Shown here one piece after another: positions 43,110 to 52,110 of a stretch of DNA of 64,000 nt. This DNA is from Streptomyces varsoviensis (GTDB lineage Bacteria; Actinomycetota; Actinomycetes; Streptomycetales; Streptomycetaceae). The translations under genes and the position numbers were made by a program. The stretch spans positions 496,001-560,000 of the forward strand of contig NZ_JOBF01000003.1 in assembly GCF_000718635.1 (NCBI RefSeq), given 5' to 3'. The notes beneath the pieces were generated by a model. It was not told the DNA's origin. It made no database searches and was given only the letters and a program-made list of their open reading frames with translations. Within the stretch, counting starts at the first letter, position 1; each line of letters starts with the position of its first letter.

Positions 43110-44942
43110 TCAGTGGCCGCCGTGCCCGTGACCGGTGTCGCCGTGGTGGAACTTCATGACCTCGGCGGGCATCACCACCAGCGGCCGCATCATCCCCATG
43201 TCCTCATGCTCCAGCAGATGGCAGTGGTACATGAACCGGCCCTGCGCCCCATGGAAGCGGCCGATCACATTGACCATCTGCCCCACCGGGACCTGGATGA
43301 CGTCCTTCCACGCCGAGTCGCCCGGTGAGATCGGGACGCTGCCCCCGTACTCCAGCGGGCTGCGGGTGCCGCCCAGTTGGGTGTCGAACGGGCTCCCCGG
43401 GCCCTGCGGGTAGACATCTCGGCTGAGCACCTGGAAGTCGATCAGATGGATGTGCATCGGATGCGTCCCCGCGCCGCCCAGGTTGAGGAAGCTCCACTGC
43501 TCCCAGGCGTCGTGCTCGACCATGAAGCCGAGGGCGTCGTCGAAGGTGCGGGCGCCCCGCTGGTACGTACGCACCTTGCCGTCGGCGCCCTTGATCTGCA
43601 CTATCCCCTCGCTGGGGATCTTGACGTGGCCGGGGTCGACCTCGTGCAGCTCCCAGATCTCGGGGTGCGCGTTGCCCGCCGTCCCGGGCGGGGTGAGCGC
43701 CACCATCCGGTGCCCGTGCTTCGGCGCGGTGTCATGGGTGATGCGCCGGAACGACGCCGAGACCACCTGCGGCAGCACGAACGGGTCGCGCACCGGCTCG
43801 GCGCCCACCCGCACCTGCATGATCTGCGGGTACGGAACGCCCGGCGCCGCGTTCTCCAGCCGGACCCGGCGCCCGCGCAGCCGCCCGAAGTCGACCAGCA
43901 GGTCGATCCGCTCGGCCGACGCGACGGACAGCGGCTCGTCGACCGGTACGGGCCGGGGCAGCAGCCCGCCGTCCGAGCCGATCTGCCAGGCCGCGCCGCG
44001 CACCTGCTCCCCCGTCGCGTCGTCGACCAGCCGGAGCTGGAAGGTCCGGGCGTTGGCCGCGTTGAGCACCCGGAACCGGTACCAGCGCGCGGCGACGTCC
44101 AGATGCGGCCAGATGACGCCGTTGACCAGGGTGTACGGGCCGGTGAACGGCAGCGTCACATTCTTGTCGGCGGCGTCCTTCCCGACGACGACGGTCTTGT
44201 GCAGCAGCCGCCCGGTCAGCCGGCCGTCCTCGTCCTGGTCGAGGTTGCGGTCCTGGATGATCAGCGGGATCTCGTACTCCCCCGCCGGGAGCCGCAGCGC
44301 CCGCTCCTCGTCGTCCCGCACCAGGTACATCCCGGCCAGCCCCGAGAACACGTTCCACCGCGTGATGTCCATGGCGTGGTCGTGGTACCACCAGGTCGTC
44401 GCCCGGTGATCGTTCGGGTACTCGGTGAGCTGGCTGTCGCCGGGCGACACCGCGTTTTCCGCCCAGCCGTCGTTGCCGCCGCCGGTCACCGCGCCGTGCA
44501 GGTGGGTGACCGTCCACGGCGGCAGCGCCGCGACGTCGGCGAGCGGCTCCGCGCCGCTGCGGCCCGGGACGTCGCTCGGCGAGGGGGCGCCCGGCTTCGG
44601 CACGGCCTCGACGGCCGTCACCGGGTAGCCCCCCGTGAGCCGGTTGTTCCAGCGGACGCGCAGCCGCCGCCCCCTGGGGACCTCGATGGTCGGTCCCGGG
44701 TAGTGGCCGTCGTAGGCCCACACCTTGGTCGGCGGCAGTTGTGCGTGCAGCCGGACCCATGTCGTCGTCAGGTCGATGTCGATGCCGTTCAACGCCTCCT
44801 GGCGGCCCGGGCGCAGGGCCGGCGGTATGGACAAGGCGTCGATGAACGGCGTGAGTTCCGCCGCGGCCTCCCGCTTCGCGGGCTCCGTGGCGTCCCCGGC
44901 CTCCGCCGGGTTTCGGACAGGCTGGATCTCTGTATCGGTCAT
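43110..44942 (-). CDS. Multicopper oxidase (phenoxazinone synthase/EpoA-like)
   Basis: Protein of 610 aa. The four copper-ligand blocks are present: HLHGAV near residue 158, WWYHDHAMD near residue 202, [11 protein letters not shown] near residue 502, and [15 protein letters not shown] near residue 575 with the type 1 copper Cys, His and Met. ATG 44942 has GGGGG 8 nt upstream. No signal peptide is evident, in contrast to the small two-domain laccases of streptomycetes, so it is probably cytoplasmic or Tat-independent. The His/Gly-rich end ([13 protein letters not shown]) may bind extra metal. Oxidises phenols or aminophenols with O2; physiological substrate unknown. It lies between the two tRNA-Ala genes. 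Confidence 0.92.
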   Translation of the reverse strand: MTDTEIQPVRNPAEAGDATEPAKREAAAELTPFIDALSIPPALRPGRQEALNGIDIDLTTTWVRLHAQLPPTKVWAYDGHYPGPTIEVPRGRRLRVRWNNRLTGGYPVTAVEAVPKPGAPSPSDVPGRSGAEPLADVAALPPWTVTHLHGAVTGGGNDGWAENAVSPGDSQLTEYPNDHRATTWWYHDHAMDITRWNVFSGLAGMYLVRDDEERALRLPAGEYEIPLIIQDRNLDQDEDGRLTGRLLHKTVVVGKDAADKNVTLPFTGPYTLVNGVIWPHLDVAARWYRFRVLNAANARTFQLRLVDDATGEQVRGAAWQIGSDGGLLPRPVPVDEPLSVASAERIDLLVDFGRLRGRRVRLENAAPGVPYPQIMQVRVGAEPVRDPFVLPQVVSASFRRITHDTAPKHGHRMVALTPPGTAGNAHPEIWELHEVDPGHVKIPSEGIVQIKGADGKVRTYQRGARTFDDALGFMVEHDAWEQWSFLNLGGAGTHPMHIHLIDFQVLSRDVYPQGPGSPFDTQLGGTRSPLEYGGSVPISPGDSAWKDVIQVPVGQMVNVIGRFHGAQGRFMYHCHLLEHEDMGMMRPLVVMPAEVMKFHHGDTGHGHGGH

Positions 44943-45246
44943 GCTTGCGACCCCCGTGTCGCTTCCCCCGTGCCGCCGACCGTTTCCGGCGGCAACTCTC
45001 GGCCCGTTAACGCGCGTAGTTTCAGGGGGAGTTCCGGGTTCCGCGGAGATTTCGGACCAAGCCCCGGCACCGGGGCAGACCGTCACGAAGCAGGACCGGA
45101 CCGTCACGAAAGCGGAGCCGGGCACCGGCGAGAGCGAGCGCCGGCCACTCCCCATGAGCCCCGCCGAAGCCCCGCCGGAAATCCCACCGGAGACCCCGCC
45201 CGAGGCCCTGTCAGAATCCCCGTCGGAGCCCCCGCCTGAGGTCGCG
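44943..45246. other. 304-nt gap with Pro/Glu-codon-like repeats
   Basis: Upstream of the multicopper oxidase. Positions 45079-45113 contain GACCGTCACGAA twice. Positions 45160-45245 are an imperfect 12-18 bp repeat around CCGGAGACCCCGCC. The plus strand reads as a Pro/Glu-rich ORF there, but codon pattern and location suggest a repeat shadow rather than a gene. Confidence 0.5.
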
Positions 45247-45480
45247 TCAGGCCGTCGCGAAGGAGTAGAAACGCTTCAGCGCGCAGTGCTCGTCGAGCAG
45301 CCGACCGTAGATCGGCTCGCCCTCCAGCTCCCGGTACGTCTCGATGGGGTCGCCCTTTATGATCAGCGCCCGCGCGCACTCCACGCACCAGTACTGGTAG
45401 GAGGAGTTGAGCGGCTCCATGTCGCGGACGATCGGCGTTCCGCTCCCGCACCAGTCGCACTTCCGGCTGTGTGCACCCAT
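45247..45480 (-). CDS. Small zinc-ribbon protein
   Basis: Protein of 77 aa: [17 protein letters not shown], then [16 protein letters not shown], giving two CxxC pairs spaced about 25 residues apart that should hold one zinc ion, followed by a helical tail. Its ATG overlaps the stop of the upstream mini-ORF as TGATG. No further domain, so it could be a DNA/RNA-binding or regulatory protein. Conserved-looking; function unknown. Confidence 0.72.
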   Translation of the reverse strand: MGAHSRKCDWCGSGTPIVRDMEPLNSSYQYWCVECARALIIKGDPIETYRELEGEPIYGRLLDEHCALKRFYSFATA

Positions 45481-45647
45481 CAGTCAGCTCCAGGCAAGGC
45501 CGCGGGCCGCACACCCATAGGACACTCCGCCGCGCTCAGCGGGCACTTGGCCGCCTGGCCGGGGCGGCGGCGGAACGGGCGGCAGGAGGCAGCCGACGCG
45601 AGAAGGGCACCGCTTGCACCGTCCTCCTCAAGAATGCGCGCCGACAT
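45480..45647 (-). CDS. Mini-ORF coupled to the zinc-ribbon gene
   Basis: Protein of 55 aa beginning MSARILEEDGASGALLASAA, with GAAGG 6 nt before the ATG at 45647. It contains a short Cys-bearing basic region (SCRPFRRRPGQAAKCPLSA, AECPMGV). The TGA overlaps the zinc-ribbon ATG (TGATG), which is the main argument that it is translated. No family recognised. Confidence 0.45.
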   Translation of the reverse strand: MSARILEEDGASGALLASAASCRPFRRRPGQAAKCPLSAAECPMGVRPAALPGAD

Positions 45648-45975
45648 GTCACCTTCCCTCACCTTCGCCCCCGTCCACCTACCGGCTGTCCGATTCTGCC
45701 ATGCGCCGGTTGCGAGGTCAGCGCCGCCGTCTCAGCGGCCCTGCCCCCGCCGCGACCGCCGCCGTGCCGGCCGGCGCGAGAGCGGTCGACCACAGCGCGT
45801 GCGGACGAACGCGCCCCCGAGGCCGCTCTACAGATGAAGCGTCAGGAGGCGAGCGACGCGGCCGTGAAGACCACGAGCCCCGCCAGGAACGCCCGCCCGT
45901 GTCCGAACCGGTCGCCGCACCGCGCGCGCCGGTGATCAGCAGCACCGCGTAGGCGATGGCCCCGGCCGGCCCCGG
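45648..45975. other. Intergenic stretch without a recognised gene
   Basis: About 330 nt between the mini-ORF start and the regulator remnant. Codon usage is not convincing in any frame; it resembles degraded sequence continuous with the remnant to its right. Confidence 0.4.
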
Positions 45976-46194
45976 ATAAAGGTCTTCCGCCACGCCTCCG
46001 TCGGCGAGGTGCGGCTGAAGTCGACCTCGCCGGCGGTGGGCGGCGGGCCGGAGACCCGGGTCGTGGTCTACACGCCGCACGACGAGGTGAGCCGCGAGCT
46101 GATCGGGAAGCTCTGCGCCGTAGAGGACCCGATCATCGGCTGCCCCGCTCACGCGCGTCCGCTCTCGGAGATCCGGGCCGCCCTCGCCACCTGA
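45976..46194 (+). pseudogene. Remnant of an XRE/MmyB-type regulator C-terminus
   Basis: A frame open from about 45976 reads IKVFRHASVGEVRLKSTSPA and ETRVVVYTPHDEVSRELIGK. This has the VGE.RL...PETR.VVYTP pattern of the C-terminal ligand-binding domain of MmyB-like helix-turn-helix regulators. Only about 45 residues match; the DNA-binding part and most of the ligand domain are missing, and no proper start precedes it. The last 20 residues (PIIGCPAHARPLSEIRAA) differ from that family. Probably a decayed gene next to a tRNA. Confidence 0.4.
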
Positions 46195-46245
46195 TCCCCC
46201 TCGCCCCCTGAGCCCCCTCGTCATCTGATCCAAAGGGGGATAGCA

Positions 46246-46281
46246 GAAGATCCCGCCCCTCGATCAAGGGACGGGATCTTC
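46246..46281 (-). terminator. Terminator of tRNA-Ala copy 2
   Basis: GAAGATCCCG (46246-46255) pairs with CGGGATCTTC (46272-46281), extended inward by CCCCT/AGGGA-type pairs around TGATCG. It begins 8 nt after the tRNA. No U-tract follows. Confidence 0.65.
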
Positions 46282-46288
46282 CGAACTG

Positions 46289-46361
46289 TGGAGCTAAGGA
46301 GAATTGAACTCCTGACCTCCTGCATGCCATGCAGGCGCTCTACCAACTGAGCTATAGCCCC
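46289..46361 (-). tRNA. tRNA-Ala(GGC), copy 2
   Basis: Identical over all 73 nt to the copy at 42873-42945, same strand, anticodon GGC, no encoded CCA. The two copies are 3.4 kb apart and bracket the multicopper oxidase, the mini-ORF pair and the regulator remnant. Confidence 0.95.
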
Positions 46362-46458
46362 GCTGTCCTGCGGCCCCGGGGTTTCCCCGCCGTTCCGCGA
46401 ACAAGATGAACTTTAGCCTGCGACCTGCCCGGATGTGAAATCCGGGCCCGGCGGCAGC

Positions 46459-47112
46459 TCAGTCGTCGTCGCCGAGCACGGGCTCGGGGAGCGTTCCGGC
46501 GTTGTGCTCCTGGAGCCGCCAGCCCCGCGCGCCCTCGCCCAGTACGGACCAGCAGCAGTTCGAGAGGCCGCCGAGCGACTCCCAGGTGTACGGGTCCAGG
46601 CCGAGCAGCCGGCCGATGGTGGTGCGGATCGTGCCGCCGTGGCTGACGACGACGAGGGTCCCGCCGTCGGGCAGCTTGTCGGCGTGGTCGAGGACAACGG
46701 GCGCGGCCCGCTCGGCGACCTCGGTCTCCAGCTCGCCGCCGCCGCGCCGGACCGCCTCGCCGCGCTTCCACGCGGTGTACTGCTCGCCGAAGCGCGCCAG
46801 GATCTCCTCATGCGTGAGCCCCTGCCACTCGCCGGCGAAGGTCTCCCGCAGCCGCGCGTCGTAGGCGACCTCCAGACCGGTGACGGCCGCCAGCTCCGCC
46901 GCCGTCGCCATGGCCCGCCGCAGGTCGGAGGCGACGATGGCGTCCGGGCGCAGCGCGGCCAGCAGCCGGGCGGCGCGGCGGGCCTGCTCGACGCCGGTCT
47001 CGGTCAGCTCGATGTCCGTGGAGCCCTGGAAGCGGCGCTCCAGGTTCCAGAGGGTCTGTCCGTGCCGCCAGAGGACGATGCGGCGGCCCCGGCCGCTCTT
47101 GGTGCCGTTCAG
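46459..47112 (-). CDS. Histidine phosphatase family protein (phosphoglycerate-mutase-like), CTG start
   Basis: Protein of about 217 aa. IVLWRHGQTLWNLERRFQG near residue 12 holds the phosphohistidine RHG motif; ASDLRRAMATAAEL, RETFAGEWQG and VVSHGGTIRTTIGRLLG (second catalytic His) follow. The region encoding RHG is upstream of the first ATG (46911), and no ATG/GTG/TTG precedes it in frame. A CTG at 47112 overlaps the rsfS stop as CTGA, mirroring the usual ATGA coupling. It probably dephosphorylates a small phosphate ester; true mutase activity is unlikely without context. Directly downstream of rsfS. Confidence 0.87.
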   Translation of the reverse strand: MNGTKSGRGRRIVLWRHGQTLWNLERRFQGSTDIELTETGVEQARRAARLLAALRPDAIVASDLRRAMATAAELAAVTGLEVAYDARLRETFAGEWQGLTHEEILARFGEQYTAWKRGEAVRRGGGELETEVAERAAPVVLDHADKLPDGGTLVVVSHGGTIRTTIGRLLGLDPYTWESLGGLSNCCWSVLGEGARGWRLQEHNAGTLPEPVLGDDD

Positions 47113-47549
47113 CTCAGCTCACCGTCCCGGTCGTCCTCCGCGGCGAGCGTCCTGGCGTGCTCCTCGGCCTTGCCGGCGGTCGCGGCGGCGTCGGCGGGGA
47201 GTTCGAGCTGCGGGCAGTCCTTCCACAGCCGCTCAAGGGCGTAGAAGACACGCTCCTCGCTGTGCTGTACGTGCACGACGATGTCGACGTAGTCGAGGAG
47301 CACCCAGCGGGCCTCCCGGTCGCCCTCGCGGCGCACCGGCTTGGCGCCGAGATCCTTGTTCAGCCGCTCCTCGATCTCGTCGACGATCGACTTGACCTGG
47401 CGGTCGTTGGGCGCCGAGGCCAGCAGGAAGGCATCGGTGATCGACAGTACGTCGCTGACGTCGTACGCGATGATGTCGTGCGCGAGCTTGTCGGCGGCCG
47501 CCTGTGCGGCGGCCTGGATGAGCTCGATGGAGCGGTCGGTGGCGGTCAC
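47109..47549 (-). CDS. rsfS: Ribosome silencing factor RsfS
   Basis: Protein of 146 aa of the Iojap family. IIAYDVSDVLSITDAFLLAS, then DYVDIVVHVQHSEERVFYAL near residue 90 are the family core; an acidic tail follows. RsfS binds uL14 on the 50S subunit and blocks subunit joining when nutrients are scarce. GTG start. Its stop overlaps the phosphatase start. Order LCP-rsfS-phosphatase is as expected in streptomycetes. Confidence 0.95.
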   Translation of the reverse strand: MTATDRSIELIQAAAQAAADKLAHDIIAYDVSDVLSITDAFLLASAPNDRQVKSIVDEIEERLNKDLGAKPVRREGDREARWVLLDYVDIVVHVQHSEERVFYALERLWKDCPQLELPADAAATAGKAEEHARTLAAEDDRDGELS

Positions 47550-47796
47550 TGGCCAAGCTTTCGATCGGGAATCAGGTACCCGTCAAGGGTCTCACGCTCC
47601 GCCGACCAGCCCACCGCCGCGCGTATCCGGGCATTTCATCACCCCGCCGCCACGCCCGTCCGAGGTCCGCCGCCACGCCCGTCCGGGCCTCGCCGCCCCG
47701 TGGGGCCGGGCCCCGCCGGGACCCCGCCCCTACGCCCGTACCGGCCCCGGCCAGGGCATGGGAGCCACGTCCCCCGCGCCCCGCCCCGCGCCGCCC

Positions 47797-49629
47797 TCAC
47801 CCCTTGTAGTCGCTCCCGAGGACCACCGTGACGTCGGCGTTCGGGGCGCCGTCGCCCTTGGCCACGGCGCCGGCCGGCAGGCCGAGCGTCTTGGCGATCT
47901 CCTTGGCCTGTTCCGCCCGCTTCTCGTCGCGGTACGTCACCTTCGACGCGGACTGCCCCCCGCTCTGGGTGCCGCCGTCGACGAAGGTGTAGCCGCCGTT
48001 GACGAGGGTGACCTGCGCGGAGCCCGCGGCCGCCTTCTTCCCCGTGGCGTTCTTCACGCTCACCCGCGGCGGCGCGTCCGCGGGGGTCTTCTGCACCGTG
48101 CCGCCGAGCACGTCCTTGACCACCGACTCGGTGGTCTTCTCGCTGAGTGTCCCGTCGCCCTGCACCGGCAGCAGCTTGGTGTCGTACGAGCCCTTCTTCG
48201 CCAGCTCGGCGAGGTGCGCCAGCGAGGCGCCGAGCTGCTGCTCGGAGAGCGAGGGGTCGGGGATCTGGGCGAGCGACTCGACGGTGTTCACGGCGGAGCC
48301 GGTGTCCGTCGACACCTTCTTCAGGACCGCCTGCATGACCTGGCCGAACCGTTCGAGCTGCTTGGTCTGCGCCTCTCCGGACGCGCGATAGGTGGCGTAC
48401 GCGACGGCCGCCTGGCCGTTCAGCGCACGGTCCTTGCCCTGCTTGACCTTCGGGGGGTCGTCCTTCTTCGCGCCGGGGATGGTCACGTCCGCGTCGAGCG
48501 TGATGCCGCCGACCAGCTCGACGAGGTTCTCCAGGTAGGGGGTGTCCAGCCGCCAGCTCCCCTTAATGTCCGCGCCGAGCAGCGCGTTCAGGGATTCGCG
48601 GGTGCCTCCGGTGCCGCCGTCCCTCACGGCCTTGCCGAGCGTGGTGGCGGTGCCGTCGGGGGACACGGCGAGCGTGTTCGGCAGCAGGACCGTGGTGCCC
48701 CGGCCCGCGGTCTCGTTGTCGACGAGCAGGGCGGTGGAGCTGCCGCCGCCCTTGGTCTCCCGCAGATGCACGACGATCACGTCGCGCTTCTGCGCGCCCC
48801 CGGAGGCCACGGCGGCCTTGGAGCCCCCGCCCGTACCGGGCAGCATCCCCGCGTACCAGAGGTAGCCGACGCCGCCGGCCACCAGGAGCGCGAGGACGAC
48901 GGCGAGCACGACGACGCGGTTGCGGCCCTGGCGCTTGCGCTCGTCTCGGCGCTCGGTGCGGCTCTCGCTGAACTTGAGCCAGTCGATGACGTCCTCGGAG
49001 TCCTCGTCCGGCTCCTCGATGAAGGAGAACTGCTCGGTCCGGTACTCCTCGCCCCCGCCCCCAGCGGCCCCGGCGGCCTTGTCCGCGGCCCTGAGCCGCT
49101 CCGGGACCCCCGCCTCCGGCTCCGCCGCGCTCTCGGCGCGCGCCTCGTCGCGCGGGGCCGCGGCCTGCTGCGGAATCCACTCCTGCTGCCGGCCCTGCTG
49201 CTGAGACTGCCCCGGAAGGTGCTGCTCCTGGGGGGGCTGCCCCTGGAGGGACTGCCCTTGGCGGGGCTGCTGCTGCTCGGGCTGCTGAGTCTGGTGGTAC
49301 TGCTGCTGTTGGTAGGACTGCTGCCCGTACGGGTCGTAGCCGTACCCCGGCTGCGCCCCGGCCGCGTACGGGTCGTACGACTGCTGGTACGCCTGCTCCG
49401 GCTGGTACGACTGGTACGGCTGCTGCTGCGGAATCGACGAGCCGTGCTGGCCCGGCTCCCCGTACTGACCCGACTGACCCGGGTGCCCCGACTGGCCCTG
49501 CTGCTGAAGCGGCTGCCCGTACTGGTCGTACACCCGTCTCGGGTCGTTCGGCTCGTACACCGGCTGCCCATAGGCGTCGTAGCCGTACACCAGGGGTTCC
49601 TGTGCGTACGGGTCCTGTCGGTCGTTCAC
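47797..49629 (-). CDS. LCP-family protein with LytR C-terminal domain (PdtA-like)
   Basis: Protein of 610 aa. GTG 49629 has AAGGGG about 7 nt upstream. Residues 1-165 are a Gln/Tyr/Gly/Pro-rich disordered cytoplasmic part (QPYQSYQPEQAYQQSYD). One membrane helix follows (VVVLAVVLALLVAGGVGYLW near residue 240), then an LCP domain to about residue 450 with ALNGQAAVAYATYRASG and a LytR_C domain (VSVKNATGKK, VTLVNGGYTFVDGG). LCP enzymes ligate lipid-linked glycans to peptidoglycan. The usual SIPRDS active-site segment reads LLPNTLAV here, so key arginine/aspartate residues look absent. Its position next to nadD and rsfS matches S. coelicolor PdtA (SCO2578). Confidence 0.85.
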   Translation of the reverse strand: MNDRQDPYAQEPLVYGYDAYGQPVYEPNDPRRVYDQYGQPLQQQGQSGHPGQSGQYGEPGQHGSSIPQQQPYQSYQPEQAYQQSYDPYAAGAQPGYGYDPYGQQSYQQQQYHQTQQPEQQQPRQGQSLQGQPPQEQHLPGQSQQQGRQQEWIPQQAAAPRDEARAESAAEPEAGVPERLRAADKAAGAAGGGGEEYRTEQFSFIEEPDEDSEDVIDWLKFSESRTERRDERKRQGRNRVVVLAVVLALLVAGGVGYLWYAGMLPGTGGGSKAAVASGGAQKRDVIVVHLRETKGGGSSTALLVDNETAGRGTTVLLPNTLAVSPDGTATTLGKAVRDGGTGGTRESLNALLGADIKGSWRLDTPYLENLVELVGGITLDADVTIPGAKKDDPPKVKQGKDRALNGQAAVAYATYRASGEAQTKQLERFGQVMQAVLKKVSTDTGSAVNTVESLAQIPDPSLSEQQLGASLAHLAELAKKGSYDTKLLPVQGDGTLSEKTTESVVKDVLGGTVQKTPADAPPRVSVKNATGKKAAAGSAQVTLVNGGYTFVDGGTQSGGQSASKVTYRDEKRAEQAKEIAKTLGLPAGAVAKGDGAPNADVTVVLGSDYKG

Positions 49630-49669
49630 CAGAGCCCCTTCAGCCGGCGTGTGCCGGTGTCTTCCGGAA

Positions 49670-50281
49670 TCAGCCGTCGTTCCGGTACAGCCTGCGCTTG
49701 TCGATGTAGCGGACCACACCGTCCGGCACCAGATACCAGACCGGATCGCCCTGCGCGACGCGCGCCCGGCATCCGGACGACGAGATCGCCAGCGCGGGCA
49801 CCTCGACCAGGGAGACGCCGTCCTCCGGGAGCCCCGGATTGGCCAGTACGTGCCCGGGCCGCGTCACTCCGATGAAGTGGGCCAGCGAGAACAGTTCCTC
49901 GGTGTCCCGCCAGGTGAGGATCTGCGCGAGCGCGTCGGCGCCGGTGATGAAGAAGAGGTCCGCGTCACCGTGCTCGGCGCGCAGGTCCCGCAGCGTATCG
50001 GTGGTGTAGGTGGGGCCGCCGCGGTCGATGTCGATGCGGCTGACCGAGAACTGCGGGTTGGACGCGGTGGCGATGACCGTCATCAGATAGCGGTCCTCGG
50101 CCGGCGACACCTGCTTGTGGCTCTTCTGCCACGGCTGGCCGGTCGGTACGAAGACCACCTCGTCCAGGTGGAACTGCGAGGCCACCTCGCTCGCGGCGAC
50201 CAAGTGGCCGTGGTGGATCGGGTCGAAGGTCCCGCCCATCACGCCGAGTCGCCGCTTAGCGGGCTCTGTCTGCTCTCCCAT
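49670..50281 (-). CDS. nadD: Nicotinate-mononucleotide adenylyltransferase
   Basis: Protein of 203 aa. [19 protein letters not shown] holds the nucleotidyltransferase HxGH motif near residue 22; the [10 protein letters not shown] near residue 170 is the second ATP-binding motif (ISSTxIR in most). It makes nicotinate adenine dinucleotide from NaMN and ATP. ATG 50281 is used; no strong ribosome site is seen. Followed after about 40 nt by the LCP gene. Confidence 0.95.
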   Translation of the reverse strand: MGEQTEPAKRRLGVMGGTFDPIHHGHLVAASEVASQFHLDEVVFVPTGQPWQKSHKQVSPAEDRYLMTVIATASNPQFSVSRIDIDRGGPTYTTDTLRDLRAEHGDADLFFITGADALAQILTWRDTEELFSLAHFIGVTRPGHVLANPGLPEDGVSLVEVPALAISSSGCRARVAQGDPVWYLVPDGVVRYIDKRRLYRNDG

Positions 50282-50325
50282 GCGTGCAGACCCTACTGGG
50301 CCCGGCCGCGCACCGGGACGGCGGT

Positions 50326-50490
50326 TCAGCGGTCGCGGTTGAAACGGGTGACGCCCCACAGCATGAGCAGCAGGATGACGAGGGCCGCGCCGCCCGTCAT
50401 GAAGGGGCTGATGCTCTCGTGGGTGTCCACGTGCTCGCCCTCGGCGGCGAGCGTGACCAGGGCGGTGTGGGCGGTGCTGAATGCGGTCAT
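50326..50490 (-). CDS. Single-helix mini-protein 1
   Basis: Protein of 54 aa: ATG 50490, [20 protein letters not shown], then a helix [20 protein letters not shown] and stop at 50326. The N-terminal half is polar and should lie outside or at the membrane surface. No ribosome site is obvious. It is immediately upstream of nadD on the same strand (44 nt). Small membrane proteins of this look are common in streptomycetes here; function unknown. Confidence 0.62.
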   Translation of the reverse strand: MTAFSTAHTALVTLAAEGEHVDTHESISPFMTGGAALVILLLMLWGVTRFNRDR

Positions 50491-50714
50491 CTTCGGCAGG
50501 ACCTATCCGGGATGGGATCGGGCAGAGACTTCTGACACATCGTATGCGGCGGCGGCCGGCAACCTCACGGCGACTCCACGCGTCCGTACCGGTCGGGCCT
50601 GTTCCGTCCCGGTGGGGCCGTTCCGGCCCGGCCGAGGACGGCCCTACCGAGGCCGCACGCCCCGGCCTCGGGCTGCCCCGGCCCCGGCCCCGGCCGTCCC
50701 GGCCCGCAGGCCGG

Positions 50715-50885
50715 TCAGTCCTTGCCGCCGTATCCGCGCAGCAGGACCCAGGCGAGGAGGACGATGCCGAGCACCGAGACGATGAGGACCGTGCGCAGCA
50801 GCGTGCCGGGCCCGCCGTCGCCCTTGGAGACGGCGAGCAGTTCCACGAAGCCGGGGTGGCCGGTCAGGCCAGTCATGTCGGGCAT
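50715..50885 (-). CDS. Single-helix mini-protein 2
   Basis: Protein of 56 aa starting [20 protein letters not shown] at ATG 50885 (ATG 50876 is an alternative, better spaced from GGAG). A membrane helix follows ([20 protein letters not shown]) and the ending RGYGGKD. It resembles mini-protein 1 in size and topology (polar N-terminus, C-terminal helix, short basic tail), though sequence identity is low. Divergent from the M48 protease gene. Confidence 0.6.
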   Translation of the reverse strand: MPDMTGLTGHPGFVELLAVSKGDGGPGTLLRTVLIVSVLGIVLLAWVLLRGYGGKD

Positions 50886-50985
50886 GACTCCACGGTAGCC
50901 AGCCCGTTGTCAACATCTAGGCTGGGGTCCGGATAGCGGGGGACGGGTTCGGATCAGCCTGATCAGCCCAGTGAAGGGGGTCACC

Positions 50986-52110
50986 ATGACGGACAGTGAC
51001 AGCAGCGGCGGGGGGCGCGAGCAGGTGCCCAGCCGGGAGCGGAAGCGCTTCCCCGGCATTTCCTCGCGCGCGTACGAGCACCCGGCGGACCGGTCGGCGC
51101 TGGTGGCGCTGCGCAAGCTGAGCGGCTTCGACACCGTCTTCAAGGCGCTGAGCGGGCTGCTCCCGGAGCGCAGCCTGCGGCTGCTGTTCCTCTCCGACTC
51201 GGTGCGCGTCGGCGACCAGCAGTTCCAGCATCTGCACACCATGCTGCGGGACGCCTGTTACATCCTGGACCTGGAGAAGGTCCCGCCGATGTACGTCACC
51301 CAGGACCCGCAGCCCAACGCCATGTGCATCGGCCTGGACGAGCCGATCATCGTGGTGACCACGGGGCTCGTCGAACTGCTCGACGAGGAGGAGATGCGGG
51401 CGGTGGTGGGCCACGAGGTGGGCCACGCGCTGTCCGGGCACTCCGTCTACCGCACGATCCTGCTGTTTCTCACCAACTTCGCACTCAAGGTCGCCTGGAT
51501 ACCGCTGGGCAATATCGCGATCATGGCGATCGTCACGGCGCTGCGCGAGTGGTTCCGCAAGTCGGAGCTGTCCGCGGACCGGGCGGGGCTGCTGGTCGGG
51601 CAGGACCTGCGGGCCTCGATGCGCGGCCTGATGAAGATCGCGGGCGGCAACCACCTGCACGAGATGAACGTGGACGCGTTCCTCGCGCAGGCCGAGGAGT
51701 ACGAGTCGGGCGGCGATCTGCGGGACTCCGTGCTCAAGATCATGAACGTGCTGCCGCGCAGCCACCCGTTCACGACCGTACGGGCCGCCGAGCTCAAGAA
51801 GTGGGCCGAGAGCCGCGACTACCAGCGGATCATGGACGGCCACTACCCGCGCCGCGACGAGGACAAGGACACCTCGGTGACCGACTCCTTCAAGGAGTCC
51901 GCCTCGCACTACGCGGATTCGGTGCGGTCCAGCAGGGACCCGCTGATGGGGCTCGTACGGGACATCGCGGGCGGCGCGGGCGACCTGGGCGGCAAGCTCC
52001 GGGACACCTTCACGGGCCGGGGCTCGACGTCCACCCGGCAGCGCCCCGGGGACGGCCGCGAGGACCCGCCGCGCGGCTCGGGGGACGGCCCGGAGGGCTC
52101 CGGGCGCTAA
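50986..52110 (+). CDS. M48-family zinc metallopeptidase
   Basis: Protein of 374 aa. ATG 50986 has AAGGGGG upstream. VVGHEVGHALSGHSVY near residue 140 is the HEXXH zinc site; the third ligand is the Glu in KSELSADRAGLL near residue 192. A hydrophobic stretch (TILLFLTNFALKVAWIPLGN) lies just after the zinc motif, as in HtpX-like proteases. The C-terminus is disordered. Cytoplasmic or membrane-associated protein quality control is likely. It is convergent with the motif-family gene at 52107, sharing 4 nt at their ends. Confidence 0.9.
   Translation: MTDSDSSGGGREQVPSRERKRFPGISSRAYEHPADRSALVALRKLSGFDTVFKALSGLLPERSLRLLFLSDSVRVGDQQFQHLHTMLRDACYILDLEKVPPMYVTQDPQPNAMCIGLDEPIIVVTTGLVELLDEEEMRAVVGHEVGHALSGHSVYRTILLFLTNFALKVAWIPLGNIAIMAIVTALREWFRKSELSADRAGLLVGQDLRASMRGLMKIAGGNHLHEMNVDAFLAQAEEYESGGDLRDSVLKIMNVLPRSHPFTTVRAAELKKWAESRDYQRIMDGHYPRRDEDKDTSVTDSFKESASHYADSVRSSRDPLMGLVRDIAGGAGDLGGKLRDTFTGRGSTSTRQRPGDGREDPPRGSGDGPEGSGR

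Noticed and set aside
44725..45837. Pro/Glu-rich plus-strand frame in the multicopper oxidase upstream region
   Set aside because: Overlaps the oxidase N-terminus and two minus-strand ORFs; the PE repeats come from a DNA tandem repeat.
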